The translations under genes were made by a program, and so were the position numbers. Below, piece by piece: positions 54,777 through 63,731 of a stretch of DNA of 64,000 nt. The DNA is taken from NCBI GenBank assembly GCA_963697675.1, contig CAVOOW010000005.1, positions 482,717-546,716 on the forward strand, in the 5' to 3' direction. The notes beneath the pieces were generated by a model, which had not been told where the DNA came from, made no database searches, and saw nothing but the letters and a program-made list of their open reading frames with translations. Within the stretch, counting starts at the first letter, position 1. Every line of letters starts with the position of its first letter. The stretch is from CAVOOW01 sp963697675. GTDB taxonomy: Bacteria > Actinomycetota > Actinomycetes > JACCUZ01.

Positions 54777-55435
54777 GTCGCTTCCCGTCTCGCGCGCCGG
54801 CAGTCAATGGACTCAGCATGCAGCACGATGGCTCCGGGGGGGCAACTTTGTTCAGCGCGGTGAGCGGATAAGTTGCCGCGCAGGGCACCTTTCGGTCAGA
54901 CAGATGAGATTGCGCCGCGTGCCAGACCAGCGATCGAGGGAGTCAGATGAGTGGGAACCCTCAAGAATGGGCTATCTGGGTCATACTCGACTCACTGCCG
55001 ATCGCTGACCCCCGGAACGCACCTGTCTGCACGGCCCGCAGAAATAGTTCCCCTTAATGCCCCACAGGGAATAGAACCGTCTCCGGCAGCACGAGAAAGA
55101 CGACCGGGACCGCAAGCGCCACCCCAAACCTTTCAGGCACTAAGCCACACACCGAGACACATCGACGTAGACAGCCCGCGCCTGTCGTGGTCTGCTGCCG
55201 GTGACACGGAGCGGCATGGCTAGGCGTGGCCTGCCCCGGTTTGGCTAGGCGTGGCAAGGCATGGCAGGCGCGGACTGGCGAGAACCGGTAGGGCGTGGCT
55301 CGGCATGGCACGGTGCGGCATGGCTGGCCGAGGCTCGGCGTGGCAGGCACGGCCAGGACGGGTACGTGCCCGGCTAGCCTGGCCCTCCGGGTCGAGCCGT
55401 TCGAGAGAGGCTGCCCGTGCCGACTATGCGGTCGA
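54777..55435. other. Intergenic with dispersed and low-complexity repeats
   Basis: It holds the 55066-55110 copy of the dispersed repeat found at 21311, and from 55217 to 55345 a tract of degenerate GGCATGGC/GGCTAGGCGTGGC units (at least eight). No gene recognised. Confidence 0.5.
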
Positions 55436-55735
55436 CTACGGCCATCGGAGATCGTCCAGGTCGTCCTTGACTCCGAGGTCTGCGCGCATGGTGGCCAGCA
55501 TGGCGATGCGCGACAGGAAAGCGATCTTCCGCTTCGCAACAATCTGATCCTTCGGCGAGATCCCAAGTACCGAGTCGAGCCAGTCCTCCGTGTCGCCGAG
55601 GACACTTACTACGGCGTCACGAACTGAGTCCGGGGCCAGCAGTGAGACGGTGCTGTAGGCCCGCATGAACTCTCGGCGCAGCGCCCAGAGCATGAGTTCT
55701 GAGGAATGGCGACCGCTCGGCAGCCGACTAGGCAC
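55436..55735 (-). CDS. Possible helical hypothetical protein, up to 99 aa
   Basis: The stretch SSELMLWALRREFMRAYSTV, DTEDWLDSVLG and AKRKIAFLSRIAMLATMRAD looks like real, helix-rich coding sequence. The start is unclear (ATG 55735, or ATG 55693 at MLW) and no family is recognised. It may be the tail of a larger lost gene. Confidence 0.4.
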   Translation of the reverse strand: MPSRLPSGRHSSELMLWALRREFMRAYSTVSLLAPDSVRDAVVSVLGDTEDWLDSVLGISPKDQIVAKRKIAFLSRIAMLATMRADLGVKDDLDDLRWP

Positions 55736-56038
55736 TCGGCCGGTCGACTACGACGTGCTACACGTACCCCATCACACGCGCGTCACTGAGTGCGTGGATG
55801 GAAGACCGCTGCCGCCGCGATGTTCTCGTCGGCCGCGTGCTCGGCCACTCGCGTCGGCGTGGGCAACGCAGCAGCCACCACCGGGTCACTACTGGGTCTC
55901 GACCGCCTGAGCGCAATGCGATCCAGCGCAGGGAACGGCGATCGCGTGAAGGCTGTGCGCCCGGTTATTGGTGCCAGATCCCTGCTGGACGCGGTTAGAG
56001 CAGCTCGTCCACCACGGCGGATCGTCGTCAGACACAGG
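55736..56038. other. Intergenic, no gene recognised
   Basis: Nothing recognised. Confidence 0.35.
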
Positions 56039-57199
56039 TCACACGTCGACGCTGTCCGAGCGCCGGTCTTGTCGGGCCGGTAGCAGCCAGATCTCGTCGC
56101 TTTCGTCTGGCGACCCACCGAAGGTCAGACACCGCGTCGAGGGGGCGACCTGCACGTCGAAGATCTCTTCCACTGCGTTGGCGAACTGCAGGGTCGCGAC
56201 CGTGCGGCCGGTCTCGAGCTCGATGACGCCGACCCCGCACTTCAGCTCGTCGCGGTACGCGGCGATCGGGGTCCGGCCGAAGGTGGCGGTCTCGCGGATC
56301 CTGGAGAGGCCCACGAAGGCAAGATCGCCGTGGAAGGCCAGTCCACGCGTGTAGCCGGGGAAGACCGCGACGACATCACGATGTCCGGTCGCCAGGTCGA
56401 CGCGCTCGAGCCGACCCCACCCGGAGTTCAGCACGAACAACTCTCCGTCGTGCCAGCGCGGCGAGTGCGGCATCGTCAGTCCTGTCGTCACCGCCTCACC
56501 CGAGGCCACGTCGAGCACGGCCCCGTGGTCCTTAGACACGTTCCGCCAGCCGACCGGCTCATCGGTCACCGCCATCACGGTGACGAATGCCGGAGAGCCA
56601 TCTCGCATGGCCAGACCGTTGAGGTGACAACGGTCCTGCGGTGCCAGCTGGGAGATGAACGGCGGGCGCCAGCGTGGCACGAAGCTGTGGCGTGGATCGA
56701 GCCCGGCAAGGCAGGAGAAGAGCGTGTTCACGATCCAGAGGTCCGATCCGCCGGTGCCTGACCCTCCCCAGGCGATCTCGTGGCACTGGATCCCGCCGGT
56801 GACGGTCGACGAGCGGGGCAGCCAGCAGCTGTCGTAGCGGCCGAGCGGCTCGATCGCGGCGGCGAGCTCGGAGTGGTTCTGGAGCGACCAGATCTGCATC
56901 TTGCCGGCCAGCGCCATCCGTTCCGCGCCGACCGCGATGCCCATGGCCCGGTCGAACTGGCGGAAGGTGAGAACCACCTCCTCCTCGTCGACCCCGACCC
57001 CCATCAGCTGACCGGCCTGGTAGGTCGAGACCAGCAACGAACACCCGACCTCCTTGAGGACCTGGGCGAAATCAGCGCTGTGGTGGAACCGAACCTCCGT
57101 TGCGCCGGCACGATCGGGGGCGACCGCAGGTGAGGCCCCCAGCGATGCGGCTGCTTCGGTCGCGGTGGGCAGGTCCGGCACATCGACCGGCACGTTCAC
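56039..57199 (-). CDS. TIGR03032-like beta-propeller protein, 386 aa
   Basis: GTG 57199 overlaps the upstream stop (GTGA), so translation is coupled. The sequence ADFAQVLKEVGCSLLVSTYQ, FDRAMGIAVGAERMALAG, GGIQCHEIAWGGSG, RHSFVPRWRPPFISQLAPQD, RCHLNGLAMRDGSPAFVT and LTMPHSPRWHDGELFVLNSG corresponds to the TIGR03032 family of probable beta-propellers of unknown function. It has no signal peptide of its own once separated from the upstream gene. As written, a one-base error fuses it in frame to that gene; see the next entry. Confidence 0.82.
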   Translation of the reverse strand: MNVPVDVPDLPTATEAAASLGASPAVAPDRAGATEVRFHHSADFAQVLKEVGCSLLVSTYQAGQLMGVGVDEEEVVLTFRQFDRAMGIAVGAERMALAGKMQIWSLQNHSELAAAIEPLGRYDSCWLPRSSTVTGGIQCHEIAWGGSGTGGSDLWIVNTLFSCLAGLDPRHSFVPRWRPPFISQLAPQDRCHLNGLAMRDGSPAFVTVMAVTDEPVGWRNVSKDHGAVLDVASGEAVTTGLTMPHSPRWHDGELFVLNSGWGRLERVDLATGHRDVVAVFPGYTRGLAFHGDLAFVGLSRIRETATFGRTPIAAYRDELKCGVGVIELETGRTVATLQFANAVEEIFDVQVAPSTRCLTFGGSPDESDEIWLLPARQDRRSDSVDV

Positions 57200-58795
57200 G
57201 ACCCCCTGTTGATGTCCTTGACCAGGACCGTGCCTGCCTTGGTGCCGTCGGACTTCCACAGCTCCTCGACCGTGGATCCCGTCGTCGGCCGCGAAGAACA
57301 ACGTCCGCCCCACGCCGGTCAGCCAGGATGGGTAGCTCCCGGCATAGGCGTCGGTGCGGTTGATGTCCCTGACCAGCGCGGTGCCTGACTCGGTGCCATC
57401 GGACTTCCACAACTCCGCACCGCCGATGTCGTTGACGGTGAAGAACACCTTTCCTCCCACACCGGTCAAGTTGCCCGGGTAGGCGTAACCACCAAAGGCC
57501 TTCATCAGGGTCGTCCCAGACTCGGTGCCGTCTGACGTCCACAGGTCTTCGGCTCCTTCGGAGCCATGTCCGAGGAGATGGTCTTCGACGAAGAAGAGCT
57601 TCCGCCCCACACCGGTCAGCTCGATCGGGACGGTGAAGAAGTAGGTGTAGTACGAGGTGTAGTCCTCGGGACGGTCGATGACCATGACGGTGTGAGCCTC
57701 AGTGCCATCGGACTTCCAGAGCTCTCGACCGTGCGTGCCGTCGTCGGCGCTGAAGAACAACTGCCCGTCCACATCGGTCAACTGCAACGGACCGTTGTAC
57801 GGGCCCGATACGGGGTTGATGTCCTTGACCAGGACCGTGCCGGTCCTTGTGCCGTCGGACTTCCACAGCTCTCGACCGTGCGTGCCGTCGTCGGCGGTGA
57901 AGAACAGCCTGCCGCCCACCGCGGTCAATAAGGCATAGAGGTCACTGCTGGAGCTGGCAGCGCCGTGGCTGATGTCTCTGACCAGGACCGTGCCCGCCTT
58001 CGTCCCGTCGGACCGCCACAGCTCTCGACCGTGCGTGCCGTCGTCGGCGGTGAAGAACAACCTCCTGCCCACCGCGGTCAACGAGCCCGGCTCGCTGCCA
58101 CCGGCACCCGCGGTGATGTCTCTGACCAGGACCGTGCCCGCCTTCGTCCCGTCGGACCGCCACAGCTCCCGACCGTGCCTGCCGTCGACAGCGGTGAAGA
58201 ACAACGTCCCGCCCACCGCGGTCAACGAGCCCGGCTCGCTGCCACCGGCACCCGCGGTGATATCTCTGACCAGGACCGTGCCCGCCTTCGTCCCGTCGGA
58301 CCGCCACAGCTCCCGACCGTGCCTGCCGTCGACAGCGGTGAAGAACAACCTCCCGCCCACCGCGGTCAACGAGCCCGGCTCGCTGCCACCGGCACCCGCA
58401 GTGATATCCGCCACCAGCGACGTGCCAGCCCTCGTCCCGTCGGACCGCCACAGCTCCCGACCCTGCCTTCCGTCGTCGGCGGAGAAGAACAGCCTCCCCC
58501 CGACATCGACGAGGGCCGCAGGCGAGCTCGAAGCCTGCGGCCTGAGAGCTGCCGCCACCGGGCCCGTGGATCGCGGATTGAGCGCGCCCGCGCGCTCTGC
58601 CCCGACACGCTCGACATCTCCCGCCGACTGCGCCGCAGCCCCAGGTACACCTCCGACAAGTGTCACTGCAGCCACGGTCATGGCGGTGGCAGCCCGCCCC
58701 GTCCCAACTGCACGAGCACGACGACGGAGGGCCTTCGCCCACGTGCCTCGCGACCGGACAGTCTTCTCCCTCTCACGCTGCCGTCGAGAACTCAT
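57196..58795 (-). CDS. Secreted ELWxSDGT-repeat protein, about 530 aa, one frameshift near 57264
   Basis: ATG 58795; basic N-terminus and hydrophobic ATAMTVAAVTLVGGVPGAAA give a signal peptide. Nine repeats of about 48 residues follow, each with GRELW(R/K)SDGTKAG and LFFTADDG, the ELWxSDGT hyalin-like beta-propeller repeat. In the last repeat an extra G (CGAGGAGCTG instead of CGAGAGCTG) throws the frame into the next gene. Removing it restores ELWKSDGTKAGTVL and a stop TGA at 57196-57198. Extracellular; binding partner unknown. Confidence 0.85.
58083..58514 (-). repeat. 144-bp near-identical tandem repeats in the ELWxSDGT gene
   Basis: The block starting GAGCCCGGCTCGCTGCCACC recurs at 58083, 58227 and 58371, exactly 144 bp (48 codons) apart, with very few differences. 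Flanking repeats are more diverged. Recent internal expansion or gene conversion. Confidence 0.9.
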
Positions 58796-58847
58796 GCCCC
58801 GCCCTCCCTCCGACCCGGCGACCCGATGCCCTCAGGCTCGAACGCCG

Positions 58848-60335
58848 TCACAGACCCCGCGCCAACCCGGGCGGGAGTCCCTGCCGTCGAAGGACGACGA
58901 GACCTCGCCCGGTGATGTGCAGCGTCGTTTCCCGGCGTTGTATCGCCGGTTCTCCGGGGTCCTGGTCGTCGGGGTTTGTCGTGACGCTATGGGTATGCGG
59001 CGAGTGCTTGTCCGGCGTGGTGATCAGGTCGGCCCAGGGCCATCGTTGAGAGATCCGTAGGGTGCGGCGGCGTCCGCTGGTGATGATGCGCCCGGCGACG
59101 GCGAAGAGTCGTAGCCGTAGTTTCTTGGGTTCCCAGGTTCGTGCCGGGTGGTCGTGCAGCCCGAGGATCTGGGTCCAGGTGATCAGCTCGTAGGCGAGCT
59201 GGGCGATCTCGATCCAGATCTGGTTCTTGTCGAACGCTTGCAGGGGCAGGTTGGTCAGTCCGGTGTCTTTCTGGCAGCGGATCCGGTGCTCGGCGTGGGC
59301 GCGCAGCCGGTGGCGGACTTCGAGATCGGGAAGCCGCCAGCCGGTGGTGTTGGTGGCGAACGCGGTCAGTCGCCAGCCGTTGATGTCGGTGATCCGCAGC
59401 TGCGCGCCGGGGTGGGGTTGTTCGCGGCGCACGATGACCCGGGTTCGGGGTGGCCAGCCGGTGAACGTCGCGGGCAGCCAGCGGGTGACCTCGGCGACCT
59501 GGGCGCCCTCGCGTGGTTGACCGTCGGGGTCGCTCGCCGCCCGCCACGCCTGCTCCGGGACCCGGCTCAAAGCCTCGAGGATGGGTCCGCGGATGTTCAT
59601 CCCGACCGAGAACTCCAAGCCCTGGTCGTGGATGTGACCCAGGAACGCCTTGACGCCCGACCCGGCGTCGCCGCGGACCAGCACCCGGGACCTGGACCGC
59701 TCGGGCAGCTGGGCGAGGGCGGCGTCGAGCACCGCGATCTGGTCCGCGGCGTTGTTCGCGTTCGCGTTGCCCGGGCGCAGCAGCCCGACCAAGGGTTCCC
59801 CGGTGCCGCCCTCGGCGTGGTCGACGAAGGCCAGCATCGGGTGGAACCCGAAGCCGCGTTTGAACGTCGGTGCCGCCTGCTCCTTCTCCGAATGCGCGGT
59901 CACCAGGGTGGCGTCCAGATCGACCACCACCTGCCCGGTCGCGCTGACCGGGCACCGGTGACCCCACACCCGCCCACGCCCGGCGGCGCGCGCGGCCCGA
60001 ATCGCGGCCACCGCCGCATCCGGGTCGGCAGCGAGCCGTTCCACGAGCCGGCTGATCGTGGGATCCGAGGCCACCGCACCGAAGATCTCGGGCTGGGCGC
60101 GCAGGACCGCGACATCGGCCAGGCAGTCCCCACCGAGGGCGACCGCGACGGCTAGATCCAGCACTGTCTTGCCCGGGTCATGCACCGCCCGGGTCGGCCC
60201 GCCACGGCGCGAGCCGCGGCGACAACTGGGCAGCCAGCCCGCTGAGGGCCGCGGCGCGCAGCAGCAGCACCGCACCCGAAGATGAGATCAGCGACTCGCT
60301 GCCGGACCTGAGATGAACACCGCAACCAGCCAAGT
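58848..60335 (-). pseudogene. IS1380-family transposase, frameshift near the N-terminus
   Basis: The long frame has VVDLDATLVTAHSEKEQAAP (first Asp), LVRGDAGSGVKAFL (second Asp), VGMNIRGPILEAL and IRCQKDTGLTNLPLQ with the Glu region NQIWIEIAQLAYEL, as in IS1380 transposases. The expected N-terminus GAVLLLRAAALSGLAAQLSP is in another frame and joins at about 60190. The frame therefore breaks within the first 60 residues. A start near 60335 is likely (TTG). The C-terminal tail overlaps the upstream end of the ELWxSDGT region by position only. Confidence 0.85.
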
Positions 60336-60559
60336 TAGGCTTCACCTACGGAGTGCCTTCCGCTCGGAATCGCTTGTGACTTCGCAATCCCAAGTTTTCC
60401 CTGCCGGACAGGCACTTCCGTACCTCTACGGGCCGGTGTCGCCCACCTCCTCATGAAATCCCGAGGCTAGGCGCTGATGATCCTCAGTTCTGGCTCCAGC
60501 GCAAGCCCGGATCGGGAGAAAACGGTGGGTCTCGTTGAGTGGTCTCCAGCATCCGCACC
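60336..60559. other. IS1380 flank, no gene recognised
   Basis: Nothing coding recognised; the lamin-tail relic may extend into its right part. Confidence 0.35.
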
Positions 60560-60950
60560 CGCGGGCTGTCCCCGGCCGGGTTGCCGACCACGAGATCGAG
60601 GCCGTTGGTTGTGCGCCGTGTCGGTGCCGGAACCGGTGTGGAATCGGACCTTCGCACCAGCCTATAGTTGGAACGTGGGGAAACGAGGACGTGGATGCCG
60701 CCCTTGTCGCGCAGCGTTCAGCCGGTCAGCGTCTTGGTGTGACTGGCGTTGTTGTCTTGGTGTGACTGGCGTTGTTCTTGATTCGGACCCACTCGGCGTT
60801 GACGCTGGCGTTGCTGCCGTGGTCGGCGCCTGGTGAGTCGAAGTAGACCTTGACGATCTGCACCTTGGCAGCGGCGTCGGCTGGGGCTTGGACGCCGAGC
60901 GTGGCGATCACGGCCGCAACCAGGACGAAGATGATGGACCGGATGCGCAA
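60560..60950 (-). pseudogene. Secreted lamin-tail-domain (LTD) protein, broken by a 23-bp duplication
   Basis: TTG 60950 with GAGGAG upstream starts a signal peptide (LRIRSIIFVLVAAVIATLGV, ADAAA). The LTD start KVQIVKVYFDSPGADHGSN and NAEWVRIKN follows. The 23-bp unit AACAACGCCAGTCACACCAA-GAC then occurs twice in tandem (60727-60773), shifting frame to a stop at 60726. Behind it, WTLRDKGGIHV (with TGG changed to TGA) and AGAKVRFHTGSGTDTA continue the domain in other frames. Inactive. Confidence 0.8.
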
Positions 60951-61317
60951 TTGGTGCTCCTCTTGGTCAACGGCGTCCCCGTGACATCGGCGCCGACAGG
61001 CTAGCCAAGCCACTAGCGACGCCGGGAATGGCCGATCGTCCCATGCGCAGCTCATTCATACGAAGTCACGAGCGTTCCCGCTTCGGTGCCCACCGAACGG
61101 CTCGACCGGCGGGTTCGCGACCAGATGGCGAGCAACCCGGGGGCGATGCCACAACAACAAACGGTCGCGACTGCCGAGGTAGCCGGCGAGGCGCTGAGTG
61201 CCGCGGGCTGATGTCGTTGCGCTCGTGCCACCCTGTAACTGCGCTGAGGTCGGCCATATTGTGGCGCACTGAACCGAGTGGAGTGGTGATGCGCTGCACG
61301 CACCGGCTAGGTGTGCC
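60951..61317. other. Intergenic, no gene recognised
   Basis: Nothing recognised on either strand. Confidence 0.4.
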
Positions 61318-61650
61318 GTGAACGAGACCCCGTTGACCGGGTCAGCACGGTGGGCATCGTTCGTGGCGGCCGTCGTGATCGGGGTGCTGCTGGCCGTTGG
61401 CACGGTCGTGGCGTTGACGGCATTCTCTTACGACAGCTATGGCGAAATAATTCTGTTGTCCCTGCTGGTGGTTCCGGTGGCGGTGGGGGTCGGGATTGTG
61501 CTCTGCGGCAAGGTCCGCGACCGCGCAGAGAACCCGGGTACGGCCAGACTTGCCCATCTTGCCGTGATAGCGGGAAGAGCATACTTCTGCGCGTACGTCG
61601 CGATCGTGTTGGCGGCCGTCGTCGGCTCCGGTGACGAGGGTGGTGGGTGA
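61318..61650 (+). CDS. Small membrane protein, 110 aa
   Basis: GTG 61318 (MNETPLTGSARW when initiated). Three hydrophobic helices: residues about 13-36 (FVAAVVIGVLLAVGTVVAL), 44-64 (IILLSLLVVPVAVGVGIVL) and 82-103 (VIAGRAYFCAYVAIVLAAVV), ending GSGDEGGG. No family recognised. Typical actinobacterial small membrane protein. Confidence 0.7.
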   Translation: MNETPLTGSARWASFVAAVVIGVLLAVGTVVALTAFSYDSYGEIILLSLLVVPVAVGVGIVLCGKVRDRAENPGTARLAHLAVIAGRAYFCAYVAIVLAAVVGSGDEGGG

Positions 61651-62113
61651 TGCTTCGAAGCCGTCGCTGCTATGGCCCATGATCCGCGCTTTGTCGTGAA
61701 GTCTTGGCCACTGCGAAGCGTTCACCTGCGGGTGGCCGCTGGCGATGCACAGCTTTTGTCTGTCTGACGATGACCGGCAAGGCTTCCGGCTTGAGTGCCG
61801 ACGCGGGCGACGATCCATACGTTGAGTCCACTATGCGTCCGACATCCATCTCTTGGGATCAGCATCCAACATCGGTTGGGGTACTTGATCGCATCCACGT
61901 CGATCGTCGCCAACACGCCTGTCATCGTCAGATAGACAGATACGTAGGTCGGGCGCCGGGGCGCGTCCAGAAAACCGCACCGGAAGGTCGCCTGAGGGAC
62001 CGATCTACGGGCTTGTCGGTCACCGTCCAGGTCGAGTCAGGAACGGTATACGCCTAACTGGCGGAGCAGGGCTCATCGAACGTGGTCAGCACGACGGTCA
62101 CGGCGTGGCGCTG
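61651..62113. other. Intergenic, no gene recognised
   Basis: No convincing frame or motif. Confidence 0.4.
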
Positions 62114-62362
62114 CTACTCCTCGGCTTGGCCCCGCTGGGCGGACTTTCTCCGCTCGAGCCGCCAGTGGATCTCGTGGGTGTTCGGGTGCCGCCACTCGCG
62201 CATCCGGTACTCGAAACCAGGGAGCAGCACGACCGGGATCGGGTCGGGGGACGCCGGTGCGACCGCCCCCACCACGATCTTGGCGTCCGCGGGGATGAAC
62301 GGGGATTGCGCGGGGATCGGTTCGGTCACGATCTCCACAGGGTCTCCATAGGGGCGCGGCAT
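62114..62362 (-). CDS. Small hypothetical protein, 82 aa
   Basis: ATG 62362 (MPRPYGDPVEIVTE). Plausible codon bias. The sequence has a beta-rich part (DAKIVVGAVAPASPDPIPVV) and a basic helical end (EIHWRLERRKSAQRGQAEE). No signal or domain. Divergent from the 62579 gene. Confidence 0.5.
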   Translation of the reverse strand: MPRPYGDPVEIVTEPIPAQSPFIPADAKIVVGAVAPASPDPIPVVLLPGFEYRMREWRHPNTHEIHWRLERRKSAQRGQAEE

Positions 62363-62578
62363 GAGGCCGACAGTAGCAGAGGATCAATATAAGAGTTCCA
62401 TAGTCTCATTTTGACGACAACATAGAACACCGATAGAGTTCCAACCAGTGATTTGCTGGGACACCAGATCGGCGACTCGCCAAAGCCGAGTCGTGCTGGA
62501 CGGGCGCACCCTCCCGAACGGGGGGCGGGAGGGCGTGCCCCAACTACCCGGCTCAACCAACCCAGAAGGAGCAACATC

Positions 62579-63121
62579 GTGAGGAACAGCACCATCCCGC
62601 AGATCGGCGAGACCAAGGACGGTTACGTCCTCACGGAGAGCGGCTGGCTGCCTATCAAGCCGCCGAAGAAGAACCGAACCTTCCTCAAGGTCTTTCTCGC
62701 CCTGTGCGCGTTCGGTGTCGTCTCGGTCATCGGGCTGCTCGCCGTGCTCGGCGCTGGTGCCAACGGGGTTGGCAAGTCGATCGACCAGAACGCCAACAAG
62801 GCGGGCGGGGACAGCAACCCGATGGTGATCACCGCGGGCAACGCGTTCGAGGTTGATGGCTTCAACTACAGCAAGGGCTGGTCCCTCGGCAAGGACGTTC
62901 TCGGCGATCTGAACATCAAGGGTCTCAAGGTCACCAACAACCGCGACAACAAGGACTCCGCACTGGTCGAGGTCAAGGTCTGGAAGGGCACCGAGGTTCT
63001 CGCCCTGGCCGACTGCACGACTGAGCCGATCGGCGTCGGGACCACGGTCACGCCGTCCTGCAGCAGCACGGACGAGCTGCCGAGGAACTTCACCAAGATC
63101 ACCATCAACGACACGTTCTGA
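62579..63121 (+). CDS. Single-pass membrane-anchored hypothetical protein, 180 aa
   Basis: GTG 62579 with AGAAGGAG at 62564-62571. A cytoplasmic N-terminus (about 32 residues, including GWLPIKPPKKNR), one helix (LKVFLALCAFGVVSVIGLLA), then an extracellular domain of about 120 residues: FEVDGFNYSKGWSLGKDV, LKVTNNRDNKDSALVEVKVW, with two cysteines (ADCTTE, SCSST) likely disulfide-bonded. It resembles DUF4352-like immunoglobulin-type domains of actinobacteria and their phages. It heads the short gene run at the right edge. Confidence 0.8.
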   Translation: MRNSTIPQIGETKDGYVLTESGWLPIKPPKKNRTFLKVFLALCAFGVVSVIGLLAVLGAGANGVGKSIDQNANKAGGDSNPMVITAGNAFEVDGFNYSKGWSLGKDVLGDLNIKGLKVTNNRDNKDSALVEVKVWKGTEVLALADCTTEPIGVGTTVTPSCSSTDELPRNFTKITINDTF

Positions 63122-63237
63122 GTCGGCTGATCCCAGTGGGTCCTCGCTTCGGCGCGGCCACGCTCAGGTCGTCCGAGCCGAGAAGAGAAGAAGAATAAGC
63201 GAGTGAACTACGAACCCGAACAACCCTGGGAGAGACC

Positions 63238-63438
63238 ATGACGCCTTGGCTCGTGGCGCTGCGCGGGCGGGACGGCTGGTGGGTCCAGCGCGAGCCGTTC
63301 GCCGCGCTGATCGAGGCGACCGAGGTCGACATGCTGCACGAGCGCGTGGTGGCCGCCGAGCGCGAGCGGGACACGCTGGCTCAGCGCCACGACGCGGTGG
63401 AGGACCGGGTGCGCGCGATCGAGGAGGGGCGGACATGA
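63238..63438 (+). CDS. Small coiled-coil hypothetical protein, 66 aa
   Basis: ATG 63238 with GGGAGAG upstream. N-terminal PWLVALRGRDGWWVQREP, then a heptad-rich helix (LHERVVAAERERDTLAQRHD) consistent with a short coiled coil. Its stop overlaps the next start by 4 bp (ATGA at 63435). Looks like a phage-type small gene. Confidence 0.75.
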   Translation: MTPWLVALRGRDGWWVQREPFAALIEATEVDMLHERVVAAERERDTLAQRHDAVEDRVRAIEEGRT

Positions 63439-63731
63439 GCCGGAGCAGGCCCTACCACGAGAGCCACGATCATCGGTTGAGCGGCGTCGCCTGGGGGGCT
63501 GAGTACCGCGAGGCCGACTTCTGTGCGGACTACCCGACAGTGCGGCACTTCGATGAGCCCTACAACTGGGACCACAACCAGGGCCGGTCCTACCACGGCG
63601 CGGTGGACAGCGAGTGGGACCAGCCGGTATGCAAGAAGTGCAAGCCGGTGGACGCGCCAAAGGTCTGTCCGCCCTGCAATCTCGCTCTCCCGGCGACCCG
63701 GGTCTGTGGGTTCTGCGGGGAGTCGTCGTGA
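63435..63731 (+). CDS. Cys-rich (zinc-ribbon-like) phage-type protein, 98 aa
   Basis: ATG 63435. Sequence SRSRPYHESHDHRLSG, FCADYPTVRHFDEPY, then two CxxC pairs (VCKKCKP and VCPPCN) and a final CGFC, suggesting two zinc sites. Coupled to the previous gene (ATGA) and to the next (GTGA at 63728). Paralogous to the next gene. Confidence 0.75.
   Translation: MSRSRPYHESHDHRLSGVAWGAEYREADFCADYPTVRHFDEPYNWDHNQGRSYHGAVDSEWDQPVCKKCKPVDAPKVCPPCNLALPATRVCGFCGESS

Noticed and set aside
57560..58915. Plus-strand frames of 300 or more residues across the ELWxSDGT gene
   Set aside because: They mirror the minus-strand repeats and lack independent motifs.
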